Assembly: GCA_964019335.1 (NCBI GenBank)
Contig: OZ025670.1
Span: 434,001-498,000, forward strand
Reading direction: 5' to 3'
Source of the DNA: Diplonema japonicum
Taxonomy: Eukaryota; Euglenozoa; Diplonemea; Diplonemida; Diplonemidae
DNA length: 64,000 bases
Part shown: positions 53,567 through 64,000 of the stretch, piece after piece
Layout: each line of letters begins with the position of its first letter
Position numbering within the stretch: the first letter of the stretch is position 1
Position numbers and translations under genes: made by a program
The notes under the pieces: model-generated
Told to the model about the DNA's origin: nothing
What the model saw: only the letters and a program-made list of their open reading frames with translations
The model's database searches: none

Positions 53567-54388
53567 ATGGAAACCGCAAACAAACGGAAAAAGCGTATTG
53601 AGCAGAGATTACAAGAGAAGGAACGTGAGAGGCTTCGAGCAGAGAATGAAGCCCTGCGCGACAGGGTGGAGATGATTGCAGAGACGGGTGAGGAACACAG
53701 AATGAAGGTTGAAGAGATGTTTGTCAACACAAAACGGGAGCAAGAAGAGCTTGAAGCGGAGTTCGCGAGGCTGGAAAACGAGAAGGTTTTGCTTTGCAAA
53801 GAGATCGCTGAAAGCGGCGGGCAGCTAAGCGTGTCTCAAGTCGAAAAGCTGGAGATGGAAAGTACATGCCTCAACCTTGAGAAAGAGTTGTTAGCCTCAA
53901 CAACCGAGCTCAGCGATCTAACCGCACAGCTTACCATGGCTGACGCAGAGGCATTCAGACTTGCAGCCGCTTCATCCCTCAGAAAACAAGATGTCATCTC
54001 TGCTGAGGGGCAGGTCGCCAAGTTGACAAAAGCTTTTTCCGAGGAGCAGGCTCTCTACAAACAGGAGAAGGCAGACCTCCTCCAGGCGCAGGGCATCTTC
54101 CAAGAAACCTCATCGCAAGCCGCACAGCTGCGGGAGGCAGCGGACGCTGCCCACAACAATTACACAGAAACCACTCACGCAGTCACCCACCTCATGTCCT
54201 TCCTCGAGGAAGTTCACACTGATGCAAACGCGATCTGCGATGCAGCAATGCCCGCACTGATCGCAAACAAAACCCCCCTTCCCAAAGATAGGCACATCCC
54301 CGAAGAGGAAGCACGGCAGAAACGTGAGGCGAAACGACGCGCAGATGCCATGAAACGGAGTCGGAGTAGATCGAAAAGCCCCCTTTAG
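53567..54388 (+). CDS. Coiled-coil protein with RS-like tail
   Basis: This 273-residue protein is nearly all coiled coil from residue 5 to about 190 (RIEQRLQEKERERLRAENEALRDRVEM and onward). A helical segment rich in Ala and Thr follows, then a basic tail ending RSRSRSKSPL, similar to RS dipeptide or SPxx motifs phosphorylated in nuclear or cytoskeletal proteins. No named family is recognised. The ATG at 53567 is the first in frame after an A-rich leader. Confidence 0.65.
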   Translation: METANKRKKRIEQRLQEKERERLRAENEALRDRVEMIAETGEEHRMKVEEMFVNTKREQEELEAEFARLENEKVLLCKEIAESGGQLSVSQVEKLEMESTCLNLEKELLASTTELSDLTAQLTMADAEAFRLAAASSLRKQDVISAEGQVAKLTKAFSEEQALYKQEKADLLQAQGIFQETSSQAAQLREAADAAHNNYTETTHAVTHLMSFLEEVHTDANAICDAAMPALIANKTPLPKDRHIPEEEARQKREAKRRADAMKRSRSRSKSPL

Positions 54389-54460
54389 ATTTGTAGTATT
54401 GTTTTTATATTCTATTTTTTTTGCCCCCCCTCTCTTCTTAAAACTATAAGGTGGTTGGAG

Positions 54461-57127
54461 ATGTTGTCGAAGGCACCGGAGGAGATCCTTGTGATAGTGT
54501 GGTTGTACCTGCTGCACTGCCCGGACGGGTTGTGGGTGTGCGAGCTTGTGTGCCATGCGTGGAGGGATCTGATGAAACGGACGTTTTGGGACGTAGCATG
54601 CAAACAATGCATGGTGAGCAGCGAGCAGCAGGCCGCATACTCCAGCAAGAAACTCGCATTCTTCGCCAACGTGCACCACTTCCACTGGCGGCGGGCCGTG
54701 TGGGGCGATATTTCCAACTCCAGCCTCGTCTTTGAAGTGCCCGACTATCTTCTATACGATGCGTTCCCCAACGTGAGCCAGCTGTATGAGGACACACTGG
54801 TCACGTACACCACAAAGACGGTGACTGGAGTTGACGTGAAAAGAGAGAGATTTCTCCTTGGCATGCTGCCCAGCAAAGAGGTTGAACAGCTTGGCTTTGC
54901 AAAAAAACAAGCGGAACACTGCAAAATGTCTTCAAAGTTCCGCACCAAAACCGAAGCCATCAAGGCTGACATGTACCATGGCGACGCCGTTGTGCTCACG
55001 ACAGAGTCCATCGAAGTATTCGAGGCTCCTGAAGGAGACATCACAGAAGCAAGCCCGTACCAACCATGCAAAGGCGTCTTGGACACAGAAGGCATCCCGT
55101 CGAAGAACGTGGCGGTGATCCATTTATGCAGAGGGGTAGCTTACGCATTGCTTAAAAAGCCAGTCGTGGTTCAAATGTGGGACACAACAACCAACAAGAA
55201 ACTGGGGTCAATCCCCCTCCCCGGAGTGTACTCCTGGCCTACAGACGATGATTTCTTCACCTGGAAATCTCAGGAACGGTTTGCATTCACCGACCCTTCA
55301 TGGTATGGTGTGGTCATCGACGACGACGGGATGGCGTGGGTCGTGAACATGGATGGGCTGCAATGTGCAAGGATCCCCACAGAGGACCCTGCACGGAAGG
55401 TGTGTTTCAACTCTCCGCACCACGACTCGTATGGGGTCCCAGCGAACATGCCCTTCCCGAACCCTTCAGCATCAACTGCCCCTGTCTCCATCTTCTCTTC
55501 TCCTACTGACATACACCCGTCACTCTCGGAGCCTTGGGGTAAAAACCCATCATACGCCTCCATCCCTGACCCTTCACTGGAAGAGTCTGAAGACACCTCT
55601 CTTGTGGTATGTGAGAAATCCAAACCGAGAAGAAGGGAAAAAAAAAAAAAAAAAAAAAAAAAGCCTGCCACTGTGCGAGTCTGCGGTCCGTCTGTCTTAT
55701 TATGGGGCGGCAAGAACCACCTCGACAGCTCCGACTACGGGTACGAAGAAGATGTTTCTGGGCGTGCCTTCATCCAACTGTGGAGGGCGGAGTCGTCTTA
55801 TAACTTGAACTCGAACAGCAAAGACTTGGTGTGCGTGTTGCAGGTGTGTTTTTGCTAACCTGACGAAAAAGAAGAAAAAAAAACAATAAAGGCCAAATAT
55901 GACCACTTGCTCATAGCGCACACAGACGGCCACCGCGTGTACGTTCTCTTCCACCCCTTTTTCAACTGCGATGCTGCTGTGAACCAATCGCAACACATCC
56001 AGCACCTAGCAGTCGATGTCTGGGACGCTAACGGCGGTGGGTTCGTCTGCCGCCGACTCGTCCACGACGAGGACAGGTGTGTGTGTGTGTGTGAGCTTTC
56101 TCACCCATCCCAGGAGCCCTTACCCCTTCATCCAGCATGACGACCTCACACCATCGCTCATTCAAATAGTCCACGGCGGGCCCGAGGAGCTTGTGTACTA
56201 CATATCTCAGAAAAAGGTATGTTGGAAAACAATACGTAAGACGTAAGACCTTCTCCCTACAGAATGATGTCAATCTGCTAACATTACACCAACTGACGAC
56301 CCTTGCCAGTGCGAAAGAAGGCGCTGCGTTGACTGAGAAAACCGCTGAGGCCAACGGGTGGTGGAGCGAGATGGACCCCGAGCACCCGGGCGTCGAGAAG
56401 TACTGGGACTTAAACCTACTAGTAGGATCGATTGTGGATAGTAAGGTGGGGACGTGCTTGGGGAAGTATGGGGGACAGTCCTTGTTTTTTACTGAGGGAC
56501 ACAATGGATCCCTTCGGATGGAGGTACGGGAGAAGCGAGCGGGCGACGACGAGGTGTGCACGCCGCCGTCTCAGTGTGGGTCCGCACTGGAGCTGATTGC
56601 GATGCTTTTTGGGAAGGAAGGGTTGCTAGGAAACGTCTTGCACCTCCCGCCTCTTCGACCTGACTTCGGCTCTCTCTCCACTGCGCCTACTGATTGCCCA
56701 GCTGCCTTTCTTAACAGCGTAGGGCCTGTCATCTCAACGCAGCTGGCCTGCTACCAGCCCAGCAAAGCTTCTCTTGTACAGTCCTCCATCACCACCCTAG
56801 TCCATCACCTAACGTATCTCGATGCTATTGTGCAAAAGGTTTTTGAAGTACATTCAGGTATGCCATCTGAATCTGCACCCCACGCGCACTTAATAGGTTC
56901 ATGGGGGGATTATGTCACTGATGATGGCATGCCCGAACCCGCAAAGGGACAGCTACTCAGGGCCCTGCTGCGGGACGCCTATCTCTCTATTGCAACAGGT
57001 ATGGTGTTATATTTTTTTTTGTCTTTTTTATTTTGACTATTTTTGACAACAATAAAAATCAGGGATGATCGGGTGCACGTTGAAAGACTTCTACATCAAC
57101 ACCCCAATGCCACTGCCCTCCGTTTAG
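54461..57127 (+). CDS. F-box protein, about six exons
   Basis: Likely exons are 54461-55606, 55664-55843, 55892-56076, 56114-56216, 56263-56998 and 57063-57127, for about 804 residues. Residues ~4-45 form an F-box (KAPEEILVIVWLYLL...LWVCELVCHAWRDLMKRTFW), which links substrates to Skp1-Cullin ubiquitin ligases. The following ~250 residues contain propeller-like strands (AVIHLCRGVAYALL, VVVQMWDTTTNKKLGSI, GVVIDDDGMAWVVNMDG), suggesting a degenerate WD/NHL-type domain. The C-terminal half is unassigned. Intron 55607-55663 is inferred because it starts GTATGT, ends in a long poly-A plus G, and would otherwise insert a poly-Lys run; it is a multiple of three, so it could be retained. Intron 56077-56113 begins with a GT repeat. 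Confidence 0.7.
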
Positions 57128-57156
57128 ATGGGAAGAATGGAAATTGGTGCTGTTGT

Positions 57157-57204
57157 ATTTTCTTTTTCTCTCTCTCTCGTTCCTTTTATGCTTCACAACA
57201 ACAG
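57157..57204 (+). promoter_or_regulatory. Putative trans-splice acceptor for GRWD1
   Basis: In the 108-bp gap between the F-box stop (57127) and the GRWD1 ATG (57236) a strong polypyrimidine run (57158-57186) is followed by ACAACAACAG ending at 57204. It is the clearest example in the window of the pyrimidine-AG signal expected for spliced-leader addition. Confidence 0.45.
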
Positions 57205-57235
57205 GACCGCAGGTGTACACAAATATTTTATCACA

Positions 57236-58892
57236 ATGCCGAGCAAAAGAGATTCTTCCACCACACGTGTGGGTAAGGTGAAGAGAACGTCCAGCTCTAA
57301 GGGAAAGCGGAACAGGGAGGAGGAGCTTGCCGAGGACATGGTGGTGGATGAGGCGCAGTTCGAGGATGACTACGACGACGTCATCGATGATGGTGAAGTG
57401 GTGGACATGCACAGCGACGAGGAGGGTGCAGATGAGGAGGAAGAGCAGGAGGACCCCGAGCGCAAAGTAGTTTTCCGTCCTGGGGTCGACGAGATGCCCG
57501 AGGGTGCCGAGATGACTTATGACTCCTCTGCGTACGATATGTACCATAAGCTGGCGGTTGACTGGCCCTGCCTCAGTTTTGACATCGTCACCGACACCCG
57601 GGGTGCCTCCCGAACAAAGTACCCCCTCACTTGCTACTGGGCCTGCGGGAGCCAAGCTGCAAACGGTGAGGAGAACTACATCGGTATCATGAAATCCGCG
57701 CAGTTGTGCAGAACACGTTACGACAACGCGGAGAACGAGGACGATGTTGAGGAGGACGACGATGAGGATGAGGACGAGGACCTGGACATGGACCCTACCC
57801 TGGAGTCGAAGTTCAGCACCGACCCCGTGCCGTTCAACCGAGTCAGGGCCATGCCCCAGCAGCCCACCATCATCGCCGGTTGGAGCGAAAGCGGTGTCGT
57901 CAAGTGCTTTGACTTCTCCGATCAATTCAAGCAGCTCGACAACCCCGCAGAGTGGGTCCGTGAAAATGCCGAATCCCAGGGTGCCAAGGCCGGTGCACCC
58001 CCCCGCAACCTGTTCACAACACCACACGGCAAGGAAGGCCACACCACGGAAGGCTTTGGTCTCGGGTGGTCCCCGCTCAAAAGGGGCACCCTTGCCTCTG
58101 GTGACAACGAAGGCCACCTTCGTGTGTGGTCCCTGACAGACACAGGTATGCAAGATTTAAGAGAAAAGAAATACATAAACAGGAACTGTGGCTTCTACAA
58201 GCTTGACGGGGAAAGCAGCACCTGGATCGATCGAAGACATTAAATGGAGCACCGTCCAGGAGAACGTGCTTATAACAGCGCTCTCTGGTGGTTCGTGCCA
58301 GGTGTGTTGTTTTCTTTAAAGAAACAAAGTTAAACTGCTCAGGTGTACGACGCTAGGGCACAGGGTGCCAAGCTCACATGGACAGCGGCGCAGAATGGAG
58401 TCGACGTGAATGTGCTGGACTGGAACCCGCACACGCAGTCGTCGCATCTGGTGGCCACCGGCAGTGACGATGGAAGCTTCTTCATCTGGGACTTGAGAAA
58501 GGTGGGCAACCCGGCGGGTGCTGAACCCGTGCAGACCTACACCTTCTTGAATGCCCCTGTCACGAGTATCGAGTGGTCACCCACAAACGAGAACCTTCTG
58601 GCTGTGGCATCTGATGACAACCAGGTATGAACGAGCATCATTCCACCACCACTACCAATAGGTAACGCTGTGGGACTTCTCCATCGAGAGAGACAGGGAG
58701 GAGGAGCTGGCTATGGCAGCGCGCCACCCGGAGCTGGCAAGGTTCCCCGCTCAGCTCGTTTTCCAGCACATGGGCCTGAAGTCCCCCAAGGAGCTTCACT
58801 GGCACCCCCAGCTGCCTGGTGTCGTCATCGTCACCGACGAGAACGGTTTTGACATCTTCCGACCATCGAACTGGAAGTCTATCATTCGTTAG
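57236..58892 (+). CDS. GRWD1: Glutamate-rich WD-repeat protein GRWD1/Rrb1, 4 exons
   Basis: GRWD1 (yeast Rrb1) is a nucleolar WD40 chaperone for ribosomal protein uL3 in 60S assembly. Exons are 57236-58145, 58183-58301, 58343-58624 and 58662-58892 (introns 37, 41 and 37 nt), giving 513 residues. The acidic N-terminus (DDYDDVIDDGEVVDMHSDEEG) precedes the family block DSSAYDMYHKLAVDWPCLSFDIV. A second acidic loop (EDDVEEDDDEDEDEDL) splits early blades. The propeller shows GFGLGWSPLKRGTLASGDNEGHLRVW, SIEDIKWS, VNVLDWNP, LVATGSDDGSFFIWDLR and SIEWSPTNENLLAVASDDNQVTLWD. The C-terminus LVFQHMGLKSPKELHWHPQLPGVVIVT is diagnostic. Correct splicing of the first intron (phase 1) restores the SIEDIKWS blade that the unspliced frame loses. 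Confidence 0.94.
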
Positions 58893-58998
58893 GCAGAGGG
58901 CAGAAAGCAAATATTTTTTTTTCGATCAGTCCACGCATTTGATAGTTTATACTTTTTGTCATATCATAGTTTATCATTTCGTTGCCGGTACTATTGAG

Positions 58999-60087
58999 AT
59001 GTTACTCAGGACAGCAGGAAAGATGCAGGAAGAGGTAGAAAACACCAAAGCAGGAGAGATGCAAGACACTAACGAGGAAGAGACGAAGACAGAGGGGATA
59101 ACTGAAACTAAAGAAACAGTTTCTGACGAAGCGGAGGTGACTGACACCAAAGAACAAGAGGTGCACAACGAGGAAGCTAAAGCAGAAGAGATTCCTGAAA
59201 CTAAAGAAGATCTAATTTCCGACGAGGCAGAGGCACCAGACACCAAAGAAGAGGTGCAAAATACCGAGGACACAACAGAGGAGGTACCTGAAACACAAGA
59301 AGTTGCAGCAGCCAACGAAACCCCAGACAGCAAAGCGGAAGAATGCGAGGTGTCTGACAAGGGGGAAGCAACGCAACAGAGTACAGAGACAAAAGAAAAT
59401 GAAACACCGGAGAAGGAAGAAGAGATACTAGAAGCCAAGGTGGAAGAAGAAACATCCAAGACTGCTGATGATACGAAAGTACGGGAAGAAGAACAAGCCT
59501 TGAAAACGGAAGATACGGAGAGCACGGCAAAGGAGGAAGAACGACCGCAAGCCGCCGAAGCAGCCACACCTGCTTTAGAGGCAAAATCCGAGAAAATAGA
59601 AGCACCTGTTGAGTCAAAGGAGGTATCTGAGGACCCGAAGACACCTAGACAAACCCCCGAGGTATGGCACGCACATTGTTGCTACCACATGACAGGGCAT
59701 TAAACGGCACCCCATTGATGCTGCGACGAGGGCTATGAACGACACGGAGGCATATGACAAGGCTGTGTCCGTGCAGAACCGCACCCTCTCAGCCCTCATC
59801 ACTACCACTTCGAGGCTCAACACCTTTAATAAAGCGTCAGAGGTATTTACACCCTCCCCTTTTTTTTCACCCACCTCCCAAAACAGAACCACCTACCTGT
59901 CATGAAAGCAAAATTTGAAAAACACTCCACAATGATGCTTGGCCTGGGGAAGGACCTTCAGAATATCGACGCGATGCTTCAGGTATGGAGGCAACAGCAC
60001 ACACACACACACACACACACACAGAATATCCGTCACCGGTTGGTGTCTCTCGGTGGGAAGGCTCCCGAAGAGAGGGAAGAGGACTGA
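58999..60087 (+). CDS. KxDL-domain (BORC/KXD1-like) protein with acidic N-terminal extension, 4 exons
   Basis: Exons are 58999-59661, 59696-59842, 59887-59982 and 60025-60087, for 322 residues (314 if Met9 at 59023 is used). The first ~230 residues are an acidic, Thr/Glu-rich repeat-like region (periodic ETKE and DTKE units), probably disordered. The spliced C-terminal ~80 residues match the helical KxDL domain: QNRTLSALITTTSRLNTFNKAS, FEKHSTMMLGLGKDLQNI, then IRHRLVSL. The first Lys of the KxDL signature is Gly here (GKDL). KXD1 is a subunit of BLOC-1/BORC complexes that position lysosomes. The last intron consists largely of a CA repeat. The domain call relies on splicing three introns of 34-44 nt. 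Confidence 0.7.
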
Positions 60088-60216
60088 TTGGAACTTTGAC
60101 AGTGTTGCCCTCCGTGTTTTTCTTTTTTGTTTTCTTCTTCCCTCTGTTTCTTGTCCGGTCTTAGCATTCCTTCTTTGAATGAACATGTTGGCTTACTGCA
60201 CACAGGGTGGTTCGAA

Positions 60217-61478
60217 ATGCAGAACAAGTCTGTCTATGAAGTGTTTGGTGCGCAAGGTACGTTGAGCGAGATAGGTGCAAGCCACGTGAAGATGACACGG
60301 AGGACGTACGATAAGGTGGTTCGCGGAAGCGTGCTAACCTGCGAAGGTGACTTGACCCGGCTGATGCTGCCGAAGTCAAGTAAAGTGCCTTGCTTACGAT
60401 TGCAACATCCTGTTTTAGCTTTTCAGCTGTACACTCCAGTAGGGCTGTCTTGCTTAGAGGTGATTGTCGAAGACACAGGCCCCATCCCTTCGCGTAAAAA
60501 AATAAGTTTCGGAACCCATCGAAAGAAGGCCACGTACAAGAATGACGTCGCAAAGCTTCCTCTCACCCTTCCTACTAACTCTTGGGTGCTTATTTGTATA
60601 AACTTGGTATCTCCTCTTCCCCTTCTTTATTATCAACACAGCCGTGTTTGCTGGCAAAGTGTTTTGGGCCATCATGTGAGTTCAAATCGATAGAGCGGCT
60701 CTCCCTCGGGTCGTGGTGCAGTCTCAAACGGATACTTGCCCTCAAGGTAAATGGAATGGAGGAAAAAAAAAAAAAAGAAAAAAGAAAAAAAAAACAGAAC
60801 CCTATACCTCCTTCCTACGAGCCTGGCGACGGATTTCTACCAAAATCATTAGATTTCCCAGCAGGCGTATCATGTCAGGTTGTGCAACTGCCGCATAATT
60901 CGTTGTACGTGTATCCTATCCAAGATGTGGGTGAGTGTGGAGATGCGATCGATGAGTTTGTAGAGGTATGTTGGTCTGTGTTAAAACAACGGGAGGCACA
61001 GGACAACGATTTGCGGATACAGCCGGCACCGATAGCAGTAAAGGGCCCACCTCCAGAGAGCAGCACCATAACGATACATCCCTACATCCCCTCGCCGTTG
61101 GTGCTGAGAAGTGAACCACTCAGGAGAGCGGAGTCAACACCTCATACCCACAGACATGACAGATACGGGCCTTTCAACTACCCCCATCACTCGGCAGACG
61201 CTGACCTGAGAAGGCCAGCCTCTGCTTGTGGTAAGCCAGTTATACGGCAGCACCCCCCTGTAGAACGAGAATCCCATGACCTATTCGGCGGCTGGCTTGA
61301 GGACCCACCCCTCAAGCCTTCCATCTGCAACTTCTCCATAAAAGACTGGTCTAAGAAACCCCAACCCCGTTCTGACCACGATGACGATCTGCAGTGGTGC
61401 GACCACTACTGGGGCTGCCATGACCGGTGGTCCGCCGATACCCTTTCGTACCCACAAAGCGAGTCTTGTACCGAATAA
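60217..61478 (+). CDS. CFAP20-domain (CFAP20DC-like) protein, 3 or 4 exons
   Basis: Exons are 60217-60606, 60642-60746 and 60798-61478. A further in-frame intron at 60966-61001 (GTATGT...ACAG, 36 nt) is possible. Without it the protein has 391 residues. Residues 1-165 follow the CFAP20/DUF667 domain: KSVYEVFGAQGTLSEIG, VLTCEG, a LRLQHPVLAFQLYTP strand, KKISFGTHRK, KLPLTLPTNSWVLICINL, and after splicing FKSIERLSLGSWCSLKRILALK. CFAP20 is an inner-junction protein of doublet microtubules. The Pro-rich, disordered C-terminus (residues ~175-391) resembles the extended CFAP20DC proteins rather than CFAP20 itself. An axonemal role is inference. Confidence 0.72.
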
Positions 61479-61618
61479 CTTTTCTTTTATTACTACCAGT
61501 GCGCTTCTTTTATAAGGACACCTCTTGGTAGTGTTTCCATTCCACTACACCGTTTAAAAGATTATTTCGTGGTATTTTATTCAAAGCGAGTGCAAAAGAA
61601 AGTAAGTCCATCTCAGGA

Positions 61619-63622
61619 ATGAGCAAAGCTAGTTTGAGATCGTTGAGCCCTTCGGGGTCTTCATCGCTGGGCTCTGCTGGGTCGCTGCTGTCGGGCACTG
61701 AGTCGCAGAGCGTGTCGCTGTCGTTGGTATCTGGTGATGATAACCCGTCGGAGAGCCTTTCGTCTACTACGGAACAAGAGGCGAAGCCGCGGGTGATGAC
61801 AGGTGTCGAGTTCGAGAAGGTGTGCCGTCAGGAGAAACAAAACGTTGTCCCGGTGCCGCAACAGCACAAGAGCAAAAAAAAGCGACGTATGAAAACCCCT
61901 GTGAGTAGACGACAGACGCAAGTGACCAAGATGTACACTACGCCTAGGACACAGACTTACAAGCAGCCTTCCCTTCAGAATTCTCAGCCCGAGCTAAAGA
62001 GCACAGTGAGTAAAGCCCTAGCACAGCGTAACGTGCTGCAAAGAAGGCATCTCCCCCAGCACGTACACGAGCAGGGCAACGTGGAACGCTATTACATGGA
62101 TCTCAACCATGCTCTGAACGAGCGAAAGGCTTTAGAGGAGGCGGTGGGTGAACTCAGGAGCAAGATGGCAGAAACAGAGGCGAAGCACACACGGCAACAG
62201 AGACAGACGGAAGAACTTCTGCATGCATCAGCAGCTATTTCAGGTAATAAAAACAGCGACAGGCGAAAGCAGCTTTTGACGGAACAGCAAGCACTCCAAG
62301 AGTTGAAAGAGGCTATGCGGGTTCTCGGGGAACAGATCGGCAGCAAGAAGACGGAGCTCAACAGAGTAAAGCAGGTGTCTAAGGCGACGCACGTCAAAGA
62401 GCTTGAACGGCGTGTGAAGGTTTACTTCGTGGAAATGGAGCAACTGCAGAGGCAGATCGAAGAAGCGGACGCAGATCCATTACTTAACAAGTCGAGGGAA
62501 GAGCTTCGCGAGTCGCAAAGCCTGCTGAAGTACAAGGAGGAGATGATGGAGAAGGCAGAAAACAAGCTCGGAATGTTGCGCAAACAGGAACTAGAACTGC
62601 AGAGGGGCATGGAGACACTCAAGAATGAGCTTATTAAGGAACACCAGGACACAGGAGAACTGCACCTGAAGCTCGGCGAAGAACGGCAGAAGCTAAGCCA
62701 TGACGTGAACAAGGTGCCGCTAGAACTGGAAAGAACACGTGCAGAAGTGCAAGCAGCAGAGGCACAGAAGATCATTACAGATGCCAACTTCGAGCGTGCA
62801 AAGTACCAGTTTCAGTTGAGCATGACACAGCTTGAAGCATCCGAGGCGGATATGCAGGGCAAGGTGGAGCGCTATAAAGCGAAGAAAGAGGCCCAAGACA
62901 CAAGGCTCAAGGAAGTCACAACGATACTACAAGACACCAGGGACGATCTGGCAAAAGCAGAGCAAGAGTTGGTGCGAAAGCACGACACCTTGCAGACCGA
63001 AGTTCAGAAACGATTGGCTGAAAGAGAGCAAGAAATAGTATGGAGCAATACCACAACACGATACCACCACAGGTCAGAGCACACGAAGAGAAGATGAAGC
63101 AGATTGCCGAGGAAAAAGAGAACTTAGAACACGAGATACGTGAAGAAGACGACAGAGCAGAGTTGCAGAGAAATCGGCAGGAGGCTGAGCTGGAGGACAT
63201 TACGTTGAGTTACGACGAGAGACAGAAGATGCTGCTTGAGAGGCTTCCTGTGAAGACGTACACGGCACCTAAGGCACAAGGCACAGTATGTGGTGTTGAC
63301 GTGATGGCAACACTTACAGAACGAGCAGAAGCGGATCCAGCAGCTAGAGGACGAGAAAGATATGTTAACGAAGGAGCTAGCTATTCTGAAACGAGCTGAG
63401 CGGACGGAGTACACAGTGAAAGTAGAGTGCTCGTCTCCTGTCTTCGAAGATGAAGACAGCAGCCAGCTTTCAGAAGACAGCCCGCGTGCGGAGACATCTT
63501 CAGAAGTCACCCGTGTCCAAGCCGACCAGCACGGCGATGACGAAGATGAAGGTGCAGAGTCCCTCTGCAGGGGCGCAGGCGGTACCTATCTTGGAAAAGG
63601 GTCTGACTCTGAGGACGAGTAG
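61619..63622 (+). CDS. Large coiled-coil protein, 3 exons
   Basis: Exons are 61619-63037, 63073-63285 and 63320-63622 (introns 35 and 34 nt), giving 644 residues. A Ser-rich N-terminus (LSPSGSSSLGSAGSLL) and a Lys/Arg patch (KSKKKRRMK) are followed by almost continuous coiled coil from about residue 155 to 585 (ALEEAVGELRSKMAETEAK through DEKDMLTKELAILKRAERTE). An acidic Ser-rich tail ends in GKGSDSEDE. No named family is recognised, though tails and lengths are typical of flagellar or basal-body coiled coils. The ATG at 61619 follows a CTCAGGA acceptor-like site by two bases. Confidence 0.72.
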
Positions 63623-63690
63623 CAATACTTGACCATACCTGTAGCAATACTGTGTTTGCCTCGCTTACCCTTCACACCAACCTGCAGACC

Positions 63691-64000
63691 ATGAATGAAT
63701 ATGTATCCGAGATTACGAGTAAGCCCCGGTGTGTCTTTGGGTCCAATGAAGAGCTAAGCAGTGTCATCGAGAAGGTGAAGCAAGCAGGATTCCCCAGCTA
63801 CGCGTTCGTTGTGGACGGTGATCAGCTGCGTGGGTACATAAAAGTAGTGGAACTGTGGCGGGAAGAAAGCGGAGTTGTGGGCGATATCTTAAAGGAATAC
63901 GAACCTGAACATGTGAAGAGGGTATATACCGGGATGACGGTGAAAGAGTTTGTTTGGGGAATGGCCCCGTTCCCGCCGGCACCGTTGCCGGTTTTGGACG
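63691..64000 (+). CDS. 5' end of a gene with a CBS-like segment (truncated by the window)
   Basis: From the ATG at 63691 the frame stays open to the window end (103 codons). The segment AGFPSYAFVVDGDQLRGYIKVVEL has the pattern of a CBS-domain strand-helix (hydrophobic strand, VVD, then RGYI). Such domains bind adenosyl ligands in channels and metabolic enzymes. Too little is visible to name the protein. The 68-bp gap after the preceding stop contains CTCGCTTACCCTTCACACC then GCAG, an acceptor-like site. Confidence 0.5.
   Translation, partial: MNEYVSEITSKPRCVFGSNEELSSVIEKVKQAGFPSYAFVVDGDQLRGYIKVVELWREESGVVGDILKEYEPEHVKRVYTGMTVKEFVWGMAPFPPAPLPVLD

Noticed and set aside
427-63982. Minus-strand open frames of 60-370 codons throughout
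   Set aside because: They lie antisense to well-supported genes, lack recognisable domains and follow the codon structure of the + strand genes.

Overview
This window is nuclear DNA of a protist. Every gene I can support (about 25) lies on the + strand. Many genes carry very short GT-AG introns (31-74 nt, donor usually GTATG), and each reading frame is preceded by a pyrimidine-rich stretch ending in AG. One-strand gene arrays plus polypyrimidine-AG signals in front of each ATG, with some gaps of only 23-110 bp, suggest polycistronic transcription with spliced-leader trans-splicing. That points to Euglenozoa; because cis-introns are common, a diplonemid-like organism is my best guess. This is inference: no spliced-leader gene, rRNA or tRNA is visible. 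Intergenic DNA is full of long A, T, C and G homopolymers and simple repeats.

Layout. 0-5 kb: the 3' end of a leucine-rich-repeat gene, a nicotinamidase-like protein whose catalytic Cys is replaced, and a tandem pair of proteins joining a ribosomal uL1/L10a-like domain to an ankyrin-like region. 5-12 kb: a protein with a degenerate EF-hand, glycine C-acetyltransferase (KBL), a kelch protein and inositol-pentakisphosphate 2-kinase. 12-21 kb: a 1517-residue ARM/IQ/thioredoxin/ankyrin protein, an IQ-like helical protein, a coiled coil and a PB1-UBA protein. 21-28 kb: a dead LINE 3' fragment, a small 4-TM protein, an acylated caspase-like protein that looks inactive, an acylated 4'-phosphopantetheinyl transferase (PPTase) and a Cupin_5 protein. 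28.9-33.4 kb: a 1473-residue chain with homocysteine-methyltransferase, ankyrin, PDZ, zinc-finger, SH3-like and metallophosphoesterase domains. 35.6-50.1 kb: a polyketide megasynthase of about 4750 residues in eight exons. 51-64 kb: a second LINE fragment, a paralogous 4-TM protein, a coiled coil, an F-box protein, GRWD1/Rrb1, a KxDL (BORC-type) protein, a CFAP20-domain protein, a large coiled coil and the start of a CBS-like gene.

The most striking locus is the megasynthase. In order it reads: ThDP-enzyme-like region, acyl-CoA ligase, KR, ACP, ACP, KS, AT, KR, ACP, ACP, ACP, then a multi-TM/left-handed beta-helix tail like the terminal domain of epsilon-poly-lysine synthetase (Pls). The PPTase 10 kb upstream, with an N-terminal MGCC acylation signal, is the kind of enzyme that would activate its carrier proteins. 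Both the PPTase and the megasynthase tail imply membrane location, so I propose a membrane-bound assembly line. Other themes are proteins that keep an enzyme fold but lose key residues (nicotinamidase, caspase-like, homocysteine methyltransferase), flagellar or cytoskeletal proteins, and decayed LINE tails that share a 39-bp 3' end.
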